From JAIXRY01 sp964444515 (GTDB lineage: Bacteria > Patescibacteriota > Minisyncoccia > Phycocordibacterales > UBA9973), in the NCBI GenBank assembly GCA_964444515.1, contig CAYUGY010000018.1, positions 1 to 13,365 on the forward strand: 13,365 bases of DNA. The letters are read 5' to 3'. Shown here piece after piece: positions 1-5,434 of the stretch. Made by a program: the position numbers and the translations under genes. Position 1 is the first letter of the stretch; each line of letters starts with the position of its first letter. The notes beneath the pieces were generated by a model, which saw nothing but the letters and a program-made list of their open reading frames with translations, made no database searches and was not told the DNA's origin.

Positions 1-199
1 ATACAAAGGTCTCGGAGAAATGAATGCTGAAGAGCTTTGGGAAACCACCATGGATCCTGCTCGTCGTATTTTGAAACAAGTCAAAGTTGATGATGCTGAA
101 GAAGCCAACAAAGTGTTTGATATGTTGATGGGAGGGGAAGTTCCGCCACGTAAGAACTTTATTCAGTCGCACGCGAAGATGGCAAACATCGACGTGTAA
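1..199 (+). CDS. gyrB: DNA gyrase subunit B, C-terminal end (partial)
   Basis: Only the last 65 codons are in the window; the gene starts upstream. The frame opens at base 2 with YKGLGEMNAEELWETTMDP, the highly conserved end of the TOPRIM/C-terminal region of type IIA topoisomerase B subunits, and ends at TAA 197-199. GyrB is the ATPase subunit of gyrase: with GyrA it introduces negative supercoils into DNA. The KGLGEM and WETTMDP blocks fit GyrB. ParE shares part of this region, so ParE is the only real alternative, and I favour GyrB because CPR bacteria usually carry gyrase. The stop is followed almost at once by repeat copy A and then by an intrinsic terminator, so this is the last gene of its transcript. 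Confidence 0.9.
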   Translation, partial: YKGLGEMNAEELWETTMDPARRILKQVKVDDAEEANKVFDMLMGGEVPPRKNFIQSHAKMANIDV

Positions 200-200
200 A

Positions 201-325
201 AAGATTCCATTAAAATACTCCATCTGCTTCGTTGTCATCATCAGAAAAACACTCAACGTACAATCAGTACGTCTCACATTTTTCTTCCTCGACGCCTCGC
301 ATCTGAAACATTTTACTGAAATCTT
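201..325 (+). repeat. Structured dispersed repeat, copy A (3' of gyrB)
   Basis: This 125-bp element starts two bases after the gyrB stop. Its core is about 85% identical to a second copy at 6133-6255. The ends form an imperfect inverted repeat: 201-216 pairs with 310-325 at 14 of 16 positions. Inside is a symmetric nested hairpin: 243-249 (agaaaaa) with 279-285, then a 6x6 internal loop (250-255 and 273-278), then acgtac 256-261 with gtacgt 267-272 around a 5-base loop. I do not recognise the family. It could be a REP/MITE-like element or a 3'UTR RNA structure. The repeat and the inverted arms are seen directly; any function is inference. Confidence 0.85.
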
Positions 326-341
326 AAGAGCGCAGAAATTT

Positions 342-373
342 AAAAACCACAGCCGTGAGCTGTGGTTTTTTTT
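342..373 (+). terminator. Intrinsic terminator behind gyrB and repeat A
   Basis: A perfect 7-bp GC-rich stem (ccacagc 347-353, gctgtgg 359-365) has a 5-base loop, an A-tract before it and eight T after it (366-373). Flanking A/T tracts extend the stem to about 12 bp. It would end the gyrB transcript after repeat A. Confidence 0.9.
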
Positions 374-580
374 GATTGAGTTTTTGGTTAGAAGGAAAAA
401 TCATTGTCTCCGTGTATTTATGGAGGGATTTTAATCCTTATTTTTTCAATCTTTTTAAGAAGTTTTTTGTGTGATCCTGCACTATGGGATTCCGGTACTT
501 AGATGTTTCAGTTCTCGGTATGTAGGATTTTTTCGGTAAGCAGTGCTCCGTTCACAATACTTTCTTGTTTTTTTGATCAT
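374..580. other. Intergenic stretch with no recognisable gene
   Basis: I see no convincing coding sequence, tRNA or promoter here. The only structure noted is a short palindrome, ggattttaatcc, near 424-435. Reading frames are short and their translations lack protein-like character. This may be decayed sequence upstream of the doubtful small ORF. Confidence 0.5.
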
Positions 581-625
581 TATCTCTTTCTTGATTACCC
601 CACTATGGTTAATAAGAAAGAGATA
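581..625. repeat. Inverted repeat with perfect 12-bp arms
   Basis: tatctctttctt (581-592) is exactly complementary to aagaaagagata (614-625). Between the arms, att(a) 594-597 can pair with 610-613 and cc 598-599 with gg 607-608, so a longer bulged hairpin is possible. There is no T-run behind it, so it is not a standard terminator. The ATG at 605 of the doubtful 40-codon ORF lies in the apical part of the hairpin. Role unknown. Confidence 0.6.
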
Positions 626-727
626 GAACATCAAGCCAAAGAACATAACTTTTCTAAGTTATTAGGAATGACTTTAGAAAAGTACCATATGAATATATCA
701 CTTTATGAAATAAACGCAACTATATAA
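605..727 (+). CDS. Doubtful 40-aa hypothetical protein
   Basis: ATG 605 opens a short frame beginning MVNKKEIEHQAKEHNFSKLL and ending at TAA 725-727, directly against a terminator. The charged, helix-like composition is more protein-like than the in-frame upstream extension (ATG at 503), which is rich in F, S and C and looks non-coding. I do not recognise a family. There is no Shine-Dalgarno sequence or clear promoter, and the start codon lies inside the 581-625 hairpin. It could be a decayed gene end or chance; the adjacent terminator is weak support that something is transcribed from the left. Confidence 0.25.
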   Translation: MVNKKEIEHQAKEHNFSKLLGMTLEKYHMNISLYEINATI

Positions 728-751
728 AAACCCTGCAATTGCAGGGTTTTT
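726..751. terminator. Bidirectional intrinsic terminator
   Basis: The palindrome ccctgc-aatt-gcaggg (731-746) is flanked by aaaaa on the left and ttttt on the right, so it works as a terminator on both strands. It separates the doubtful (+) ORF from the (-) thrS/small-protein unit and is the natural end of the latter. Confidence 0.9.
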
Positions 752-752
752 A

Positions 753-947
753 TTATTTCAATTCTGATTTGATCATTGTCTTTAAGTCGTTGATATGTGT
801 TTCTTTTTCTTTTGCTAGTGTTGTCCAGAACTTTTTCAAAGCAGGATTTTTTGCAGCATCTTTCACGTATTGGTTTTTCAATCTCCAGAGTGATTTTTGT
901 TCTTGAGTCAATTGATGCATCATGTTGTACAAATTGTTGTCTTTCAT
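753..947 (-). CDS. Small conserved-looking hypothetical protein (64 aa)
   Basis: This 64-residue basic protein begins MKDNNLYNMMHQLTQEQKSL and is predicted to be almost entirely helical. The C-terminal half (KKFWTTLAKEKETHINDLK) has the E..H spacing of a ferritin-like helix, but one such helix is not enough to assign the fold. It has no Cys, signal peptide or membrane segment. It lies 38 bp downstream of thrS on the same strand and ends at the 726-751 terminator. An extended -10 element (tgctatact) right after the thrS stop suggests it may also have its own promoter. From memory, similar ORFs occur in other CPR genomes; this is unverified. Function unknown. Confidence 0.75.
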   Translation of the reverse strand: MKDNNLYNMMHQLTQEQKSLWRLKNQYVKDAAKNPALKKFWTTLAKEKETHINDLKTMIKSELK

Positions 948-976
948 ATTTTTTATCAGCTAAGAATAATAATACA

Positions 977-985
977 AGTATAGCA
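977..985 (-). promoter_or_regulatory. Extended -10 promoter candidate for the 64-aa gene
   Basis: On the minus strand TGC-TATACT lies immediately after the thrS stop codon, about 30 nt upstream of the ATG at 947. No good -35 is seen, but an extended -10 can work without one. It would allow expression of the small gene independent of thrS. Confidence 0.4.
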
Positions 986-2731
986 CTAGTTAAGAATTCT
1001 GTTCTTGATTTCGCTTGAGATTTTTTCTACAAAATCATCAATACTTATTTCAATTTTTTCTCCGCGTCCTTCGATTGTTAGATTGCCAGACTCTTTTTCT
1101 TTGTCGCCGATGACAATTTGGTACGGCACTTTTTGTGTTTTTGAATGGCGAATTCTTTTACCAAGACTATCTTCTGTTAGTAATTCAACACGAATGTTTT
1201 GTTCTTGTAGTTTTGTGAATACTGTTTTCGCATATGCTCCGTGATGTTCTTCTGAAACAGGAAGTACTGAAACTTGTACTGGTGACATCCAAACAGGGAA
1301 CGCTCCAGCAAAGTGTTCTATTGCAACCCCAAGAAAACGCTCAAGTGAACCACTGATTGCACGGTGAATAACGACAGGTCGTTCAGGTTTTCCTTCTTCG
1401 TTAGTAAATGATAGATCGAATCGTTCCGGTAGGTTGAAATCAAGTTGTACTGTTGCAAGTTGGTGTTCACGTCCGATTGCGTCTTTGAACATAAAGTCGA
1501 GTTTTGGTCCGTAAAATGCTGCTTCTCCAGGTCCTTCAAAATACGGAAGTCCGTGGTCTTCACATACTGCAGTTAGTGCTTTTTCTGCTTTGTTCCAAAT
1601 ATCATCACCACCGAGGTATTTATCACTACCAACTTCGCGAAGTGAAAGACGAACACGGTATCCTTCAATCATTCCGAATGTTGTATAGAACGATTTGATG
1701 ATATCAACAATCGTCGCTACTTCATCATGAATTTGATTGACGCGACAAAAGAGGTGTCCATCGTCTTGTGTAATAGAACGAACACGAGTAAGTCCTGAAA
1801 GTTGTCCAGTTTTTTCATCACGATAAACTGTTGCAGGTTCAAAATAACGAACCGGCATATCACGATAACTCCATTGTGAAGAATGGAAAATTTGCATGTG
1901 ATGCGGACAGTTCATTGGTTTCAAGAAGAAGTTTTCTTTACTTGTTCCACCATGAACAGAAAACATATCTTCCATATAGTGCCCAGCATGACCAGATGTT
2001 TCGTAAAGCGCTTCTTTGGCGATATGTGGAGTAGTAACCCATTGATATCCATTGTGTTTATGTAGATCCCACAAAAAAGCAGTTACTTCTTGTCGAAGAA
2101 TTGTTCCTTTTGGTTGCCAGAGTGGCAATCCTGATCCAACCATATCTGAAATAGTGAAGAGTGCTAGTTCTTTTGCAAGTTTTCGGTGATCACGTTTTTC
2201 TGCTTCTGCTTGTTGTGTTACATATGCATCAAGCGCTTCTTTTGTTTCAAATGCAAGTCCATAAATGCGAGTTAGCATTTTGTTCTTTTCATTTCCACGC
2301 CAGTACGCACCAGCAACACGGTCCAGTTTCCAAGAACCAGCTTTGATGTGTTGCATATCTTCAATATGTCCACCACGACAAAGGTCAGTAAAATTACCAG
2401 AAGTGTACAGAGAAATTTCTTCACCTTTTTCTACGATTTCGCCAATCAGTTCGTGTTTGTATTGATTTTCTGCAAATGTTTGTTGAGCTGTTTGTGCATC
2501 AACTGTTTGTTTACTGAAAGTACTCCAAGAAGCAATCAATTCTTGCATCTTCGCTTCAATCTTAGGCAAATCATCTTCACTGATTTTTCCAGCAATATCG
2601 ACATCGTAATAGAAGCCATTGTCGATAGCTGGGCCAAGCGTCAACTTTGAGCCAGGATATAATTCCAAAACTGCCGCTCCGAGCAAGTGGGCGAGTGAGT
2701 GACGTAGGTGTTGTAATTCTTCGTGTTGCAT
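986..2731 (-). CDS. thrS: Threonine--tRNA ligase lacking the TGS domain
   Basis: ThrRS charges tRNA-Thr with threonine in the cytoplasm. The 581-aa protein starts directly in the N2 editing domain: HSLAH at 11-15 and CRGGH at 118-122 carry the HxxxH and C..H editing residues. The class II catalytic core follows at about 185-480. The three zinc ligands are recognisable as C275 (MNCPHH), H326 (DDGHLF) and H456 (VVIHRAISGS). Motif 2 is TVYRDEKTGQLSGLTRVRS and motif 3 GSLERFLGVAIEH. The anticodon-binding domain is about 485-575. Compared with the ~640-aa E. coli enzyme, the N1 (TGS) domain of about 60 residues is absent. The start at 2731 is the first ATG of the frame; GAGG lies almost against it, too close for a normal SD. 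The gene ends in TAG and is followed by the 64-aa gene. Confidence 0.96.
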   Translation of the reverse strand: MQHEELQHLRHSLAHLLGAAVLELYPGSKLTLGPAIDNGFYYDVDIAGKISEDDLPKIEAKMQELIASWSTFSKQTVDAQTAQQTFAENQYKHELIGEIVEKGEEISLYTSGNFTDLCRGGHIEDMQHIKAGSWKLDRVAGAYWRGNEKNKMLTRIYGLAFETKEALDAYVTQQAEAEKRDHRKLAKELALFTISDMVGSGLPLWQPKGTILRQEVTAFLWDLHKHNGYQWVTTPHIAKEALYETSGHAGHYMEDMFSVHGGTSKENFFLKPMNCPHHMQIFHSSQWSYRDMPVRYFEPATVYRDEKTGQLSGLTRVRSITQDDGHLFCRVNQIHDEVATIVDIIKSFYTTFGMIEGYRVRLSLREVGSDKYLGGDDIWNKAEKALTAVCEDHGLPYFEGPGEAAFYGPKLDFMFKDAIGREHQLATVQLDFNLPERFDLSFTNEEGKPERPVVIHRAISGSLERFLGVAIEHFAGAFPVWMSPVQVSVLPVSEEHHGAYAKTVFTKLQEQNIRVELLTEDSLGKRIRHSKTQKVPYQIVIGDKEKESGNLTIEGRGEKIEISIDDFVEKISSEIKNRILN

Positions 2732-2748
2732 ACCTCATAAATATAACA

Positions 2749-2777
2749 TTCATAAGGATTTTTAGGGCTATTGACAA
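2749..2777 (-). promoter_or_regulatory. Candidate thrS promoter
   Basis: On the minus strand TTGTCA (2777-2772), a 17-bp spacer and TATGAA (2754-2749) would start transcription near 2742, about 11 nt before the thrS ATG. Its -35 overlaps the opposing TTGACA of the divergent Nudix-like gene, so the two promoters would compete. The -10 matches only 4 of 6. Confidence 0.4.
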
Positions 2778-2799
2778 AACTGTGCAAAATAAGTAAACT
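2771..2799 (+). promoter_or_regulatory. Sigma-70 type promoter of the first Nudix-like gene
   Basis: TTGACA (2771-2776), a 17-bp spacer and TAAACT (2794-2799) place the transcription start near 2806 and give a leader of about 25 nt to the ATG at 2831. The TTG of the -35 can be misread as an upstream start codon of the gene. Confidence 0.6.
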
Positions 2800-2830
2800 T
2801 CTAAATGGTATAACTGTAATATTACATATC

Positions 2831-3334
2831 ATGAAATTTATAGACAGTGTGAGAGAAGCACAAGAGCATCTGGAACACTTAGGTCTTTCAGATATCGTAT
2901 TACCGAGCAGTGAATCGCAAGATTCAAAATACTGTTCGTACAGCATTGTTCCTTTCGGAAAAGACAAAAGACAATACATACTCGTTGTTCCGTGTAATTT
3001 AAATGAAATTGCAGGAATTGATTTTCGTGATCAGTTGATTACAGAATCAAAAGAACAGACTGCCTTACGTGCTTTGTATAATGAGACAGGTGTTACTACT
3101 AGTGTTTCTGATATTCAGCAAATAGCTTCAGAGACAAAAAGACTGCAACACAACAAAAAGCAACGTCAGTACGTATATGTTGTTAACTCATTTTTCGGAG
3201 AAGAATTTAAGACAAATCCTTCAGACAAACACAAAGGAGACCCCTTTTTCTTCCCATTAGAAAAATTAAGTAAAATCCTTTTGGATGAACAAAAATGGAT
3301 CATCTTCAAAATAAAGGAATTTTTAAAAAAATAA
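2831..3334 (+). CDS. Nudix-like protein with a degenerate Nudix box
   Basis: The 167-aa protein begins MKFIDSVREAQEHLEHLGLS. Residues 62-88 line up with the Nudix box GX5EX7REUXEEXGU: E72, R80, E85, G87 and V88 are kept at exact spacing, but the leading G is R66, the first Glu of REUXEE is A81 and the next is N84. Because two of three usual metal ligands are missing, normal Nudix hydrolysis is doubtful; a binding or regulatory role is possible. It has no signal peptide or membrane segment. The start at 2831 is preferred over the in-frame TTG at 2771 because that TTG lies in the -35 box. The gene has its own promoter and terminator and precedes a second Nudix-like gene. The family call is inferred from the box only. 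Confidence 0.7.
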   Translation: MKFIDSVREAQEHLEHLGLSDIVLPSSESQDSKYCSYSIVPFGKDKRQYILVVPCNLNEIAGIDFRDQLITESKEQTALRALYNETGVTTSVSDIQQIASETKRLQHNKKQRQYVYVVNSFFGEEFKTNPSDKHKGDPFFFPLEKLSKILLDEQKWIIFKIKEFLKK

Positions 3335-3369
3335 CCCCCTTGCCGATATAACGGTCAAGGGGATTTTTA
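3335..3369 (+). terminator. Intrinsic terminator of the first Nudix-like gene
   Basis: ccccttg (3336-3342) pairs with caagggg (3356-3362), extended by ccg/cgg with one bulged T. TTTTT at 3364-3368 follows. It starts at the base after the stop codon. Confidence 0.88.
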
Positions 3370-3370
3370 T

Positions 3371-3399
3371 TTGACAAATATAGCATTATAGTGTATACT
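3371..3399 (+). promoter_or_regulatory. Near-consensus promoter of the second Nudix-like gene
   Basis: TTGACA (3371-3376), a 17-bp spacer and TATACT (3394-3399) match the sigma-70 consensus at 11 of 12 positions. Transcription should start near 3406, leaving an A-rich 38-nt leader without Shine-Dalgarno to ATG 3444. It lies 2 bp behind the preceding terminator. Confidence 0.85.
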
Positions 3400-3443
3400 A
3401 CTAGCGAAGTTCAATAAACAAAAAAATATAAACACAAAAAAAC

Positions 3444-4154
3444 ATGGTAGATCAAAATCGAGCCGATCTTGTTTCAAGTCAGAAACAGTCAGTAAAAGAG
3501 TTCATTTTTGATAAAAAAGAGGAACTCTATGCATTTTTGGAAAAAGCTGTAAGTCATGGCTATAACCAAATCAGAATCCCCGCAGGAACTAGTTCTCTTG
3601 GAGATTACTCCACACAAGTGTGTGCGATGAAAAAAATTCAAGGAAAATGGTTTGTTGGATTACTTCCTTACAACTCAAGGGTTGGTAAGGCTGGTATTAA
3701 AACAAAACAAAAACCTATCGGTGAGACTTATGATCAAACAGGGATTCGTGAAGTATGGGAAGAGCTTAAAATTGTTATCAAAAATCCTATTTCTGTTTTC
3801 AGAAAGAAGGATAATGGTAAGCCTGAATCTCGTGACCCTGATGAAAAAAAGAAACATCTGTTCAGTGAACATTTGGTTCATCGTTTAATTACGTTTGAGG
3901 TTGAGGGTGAAATAGCGTACTTTCCTGATTTCAAAAATCCGGATGATCCTGAAACCGGACAAGGATTCTGGCTCGCTCTTGATTTGTTGGATACTGTTTT
4001 TAAAATGGATCCAAACAAAGAAGTTTCGCTTATTATTTTCCAAAGACACTTAGATACAATCTTTGCTGCAATGGATAAAATAATGACTGAAGACAAAGAT
4101 GCTATGTATGAGTTAGCACCGGTGTACCAAAGTATGCTAGCTAAAGTTGCTTAG
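3444..4154 (+). CDS. Nudix hydrolase family protein (236 aa)
   Basis: A Nudix box is nearly intact at residues 88-110: E94, seven residues, then REVWEELKI (102-110). The catalytic REUXEE glutamates (E103, E106, E107) are present, while the leading Gly is K88 and the Gly of EEXGU is K109. Nudix enzymes cleave nucleoside diphosphates linked to another moiety, using Mg or Mn; the substrate cannot be read from the sequence. The N-terminal 40 residues and C-terminal 60 residues go beyond a minimal Nudix fold of about 150 aa. No membrane segment is seen. The protein is presumably cytoplasmic. The ATG at 3444 follows a strong promoter at a sensible distance. It ends in TAG and is closed by its own terminator, so it is monocistronic. 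It may be a diverged paralogue of the upstream gene. Confidence 0.8.
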   Translation: MVDQNRADLVSSQKQSVKEFIFDKKEELYAFLEKAVSHGYNQIRIPAGTSSLGDYSTQVCAMKKIQGKWFVGLLPYNSRVGKAGIKTKQKPIGETYDQTGIREVWEELKIVIKNPISVFRKKDNGKPESRDPDEKKKHLFSEHLVHRLITFEVEGEIAYFPDFKNPDDPETGQGFWLALDLLDTVFKMDPNKEVSLIIFQRHLDTIFAAMDKIMTEDKDAMYELAPVYQSMLAKVA

Positions 4155-4166
4155 TATTACCACATT

Positions 4167-4197
4167 AAAAGCCAAGGTTTACCCTTGGCTTTTTTCT
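4167..4197 (+). terminator. Intrinsic terminator of the second Nudix-like gene
   Basis: gccaagg (4171-4177) pairs with ccttggc (4183-4189) around a 5-base loop, with AAAA before and TTTTTT after (4190-4195). It isolates the Nudix gene from the rpmF unit. Confidence 0.9.
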
Positions 4198-4225
4198 TTA
4201 CTTATTTTTCTATTTCTGCTATATT
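4197..4225 (+). promoter_or_regulatory. Extended -10 promoter of rpmF, likely leaderless
   Basis: TGC-TATATT (4217-4225) is an extended -10 with a weak TTTACT -35 (4197-4202) at 17 bp. Only nine bases separate the -10 from the rpmF ATG at 4235, so the transcript should start about 2-4 nt before the ATG. Confidence 0.6.
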
Positions 4226-4234
4226 GTTTGACAT

Positions 4235-4438
4235 ATGACAGTACGAATGAGACATACACGTGCCCACAGTGCAAACCGACGAAGTCACCATGCTTTGAAC
4301 GGAGCAGCTATTACTACCGATACAAACACCGGTGCTGTTCACTTGCGCCACCGAGCATCTCTTACAACTGGTCAATATCGCGGACGAAAAGTTATCGATG
4401 TTGTAAAAAAAGTTGAAAAGAAAGCTGGTAAAAAATAA
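4235..4438 (+). CDS. rpmF: 50S ribosomal protein L32, zinc-free form
   Basis: L32 is a small basic protein of the large ribosomal subunit. The 67-aa product has the family core RMRHTRAHSANRRSHHAL (4-21) followed by AVHLRHRASLTTGQYRG. The four zinc-ribbon cysteines of ordinary L32 fall at residues 29, 32, 42 and 45, where this protein has D, T, S and T. It is therefore a C-minus, zinc-independent L32. A Lys-rich tail (residues 52-67) is typical of CPR versions. The ATG at 4235 is nine bases behind the -10; a second ATG at 4247 (MRHTR) would also give a full core. nusB follows after 36 bp, so rpmF and nusB are probably co-transcribed. Confidence 0.92.
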   Translation: MTVRMRHTRAHSANRRSHHALNGAAITTDTNTGAVHLRHRASLTTGQYRGRKVIDVVKKVEKKAGKK

Positions 4439-4474
4439 TCTTATCAATTCACTAATTTAGTTCTTTATAAAAAT

Positions 4475-4882
4475 ATGGCAAATAGACATCTCGCTCGCTC
4501 AATCGTTCTCCAAACACTTTTTGAATGGGATTTTAATGGGAAGACTACTAATGCATTAGATATTTTGAAACGCAATATTGCGGAATTTGGTCCTGGAATG
4601 GAAGAGGTTGATTTTCTCGAAACACTTGTTGACGGTGTCGTCAAAAAACAAGTTATCATTGATGATATTATCACCAAAGCTGCTCCTGAATGGCCAGTCG
4701 AAAAGATTGCTGTAGCTGATCGCAATATTTTGCGTGTCGGCTTATTTGAGCTGTTGTTCGGTAACAGAGATGAAGTTCCACCAAAGGTAGCTATCAATGA
4801 AGCAATCGAACTTGCCAAAAGTTTCGGCGGAGATAATTCGAGTCGTTTTATCAACGGCGTGCTCGGTGCAGTCTACAAATAA
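4475..4882 (+). CDS. nusB: Transcription antitermination factor NusB
   Basis: NusB forms a heterodimer with NusE (ribosomal protein S10), binds boxA RNA and promotes antitermination on rRNA operons. The 135-aa protein covers the whole family length (E. coli 139 aa). The conserved N-terminus is NRHLARSIVLQTLFEWDF (3-20). The C-terminal signature runs from about 90 to 135 and includes DRNILRVGLFELL, PPKVAINEAIELAKSFGG and RFINGVLGAVYK. It ends in TAA at 4880-4882. The same frame stays open past this stop for 164 further codons that encode a complete Nudix domain, so this gene is probably one half of a NusB-Nudix fusion. Its own start has no SD. It lies between rpmF and rnc. Confidence 0.95.
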   Translation: MANRHLARSIVLQTLFEWDFNGKTTNALDILKRNIAEFGPGMEEVDFLETLVDGVVKKQVIIDDIITKAAPEWPVEKIAVADRNILRVGLFELLFGNRDEVPPKVAINEAIELAKSFGGDNSSRFINGVLGAVYK

Positions 4883-5377
4883 CTTGGTGAACCAGGCAAA
4901 GAACAAATTTCTAAAAAGAAGAAACCAACTGAACCGATTGATTTTGAAAAACTGCCAATCGAACGAAAAGCAGGTGCAGTCGTATTTGCTCGTCATGATG
5001 CAGGTGTATCATTTGCATTTGTTCACGATGTCTTTGGATACTGGACCCTTTCAAAAGGTACTGTTGAAGAAGGTGAGACATCAGAAGATGCGGTGATACG
5101 TGAACTCAAAGAAGAAATCGGAATTGATATCCGTGTCATTCAAACATTGGGTGAAAATGAATATCTTGCATCTCATCCAGAAAAAGGTAAGATACGCAAG
5201 CAAGTCTCATATTTCTTGGGAGAAGCTGATTATATCGGCCTAACACTTGAGCAATCAGGTGGACTCGATGATGCCCGCTGGTTTACTCCAGAGGAAATTG
5301 CCGACCTTCGAATGTATGATGATATTGTGCCTTTGGTAACAAAGGCAGTCGAAATTGTAAGTAAACTTGAGAACTAA
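4883..5377 (+). CDS. Nudix domain in the NusB frame, without a start codon
   Basis: These 164 codons follow the nusB TAA in the same frame and end at TAA 5375-5377. A lysine-rich linker (KEQISKKKKPTEP, about 6-18) leads to a Nudix fold. The box is perfect: G59, E65 and RELKEEIGI at 73-81 fit GX5EX7REUXEEXGU. It is followed by ENEYLASHPEKGKIRKQVSYF, typical of Ap4A-hydrolase-like Nudix proteins. No ATG, GTG or TTG occurs in frame before the GTG at 5093, which lies inside the box and cannot start a working domain. The likeliest reading is the C-terminal half of a NusB-Nudix fusion interrupted by TAA (a GAA to TAA change would do it). A sequencing error, readthrough, non-standard initiation or recent pseudogenisation remain open. 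The domain looks intact. Confidence 0.75.
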   Translation, partial: LGEPGKEQISKKKKPTEPIDFEKLPIERKAGAVVFARHDAGVSFAFVHDVFGYWTLSKGTVEEGETSEDAVIRELKEEIGIDIRVIQTLGENEYLASHPEKGKIRKQVSYFLGEADYIGLTLEQSGGLDDARWFTPEEIADLRMYDDIVPLVTKAVEIVSKLEN

Positions 5378-5397
5378 GAATCGCGTATTAAATTATT

Positions 5398-5426
5398 TTG
5401 ATGCACGAATCATATTTCTCTATAAA
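5398..5426 (+). promoter_or_regulatory. Promoter of rnc, likely leaderless
   Basis: TTGATG (5398-5403), a 17-bp spacer and TATAAA (5421-5426) lie in the 57-bp gap before rnc. Eight bases separate the -10 from the ATG at 5435, so transcripts would start within about two bases of the start codon. Confidence 0.55.
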
Positions 5427-5434
5427 ATAATTAA

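Noticed and set aside
503..604. In-frame N-terminal extension (from ATG 503) of the small ORF
   Set aside because: Its composition (F, S, C, Y-rich, no charged residues) looks like translated non-coding AT-rich sequence.
2771..2830. TTG 2771 as start of the first Nudix-like protein
   Set aside because: This TTG is the beginning of a TTGACA -35 box, and the predicted transcript starts downstream of it.
4228..4233. TTGACA directly before the rpmF start codon
   Set aside because: Its -10 would lie inside rpmF and no suitable box is there; the extended -10 at 4217-4225 is a better promoter.
5093..5377. GTG at 5093 as start of a 94-aa Nudix protein
   Set aside because: It lies inside the Nudix box and would remove the fold's first half; the upstream codons in the same frame clearly encode the rest of the domain.
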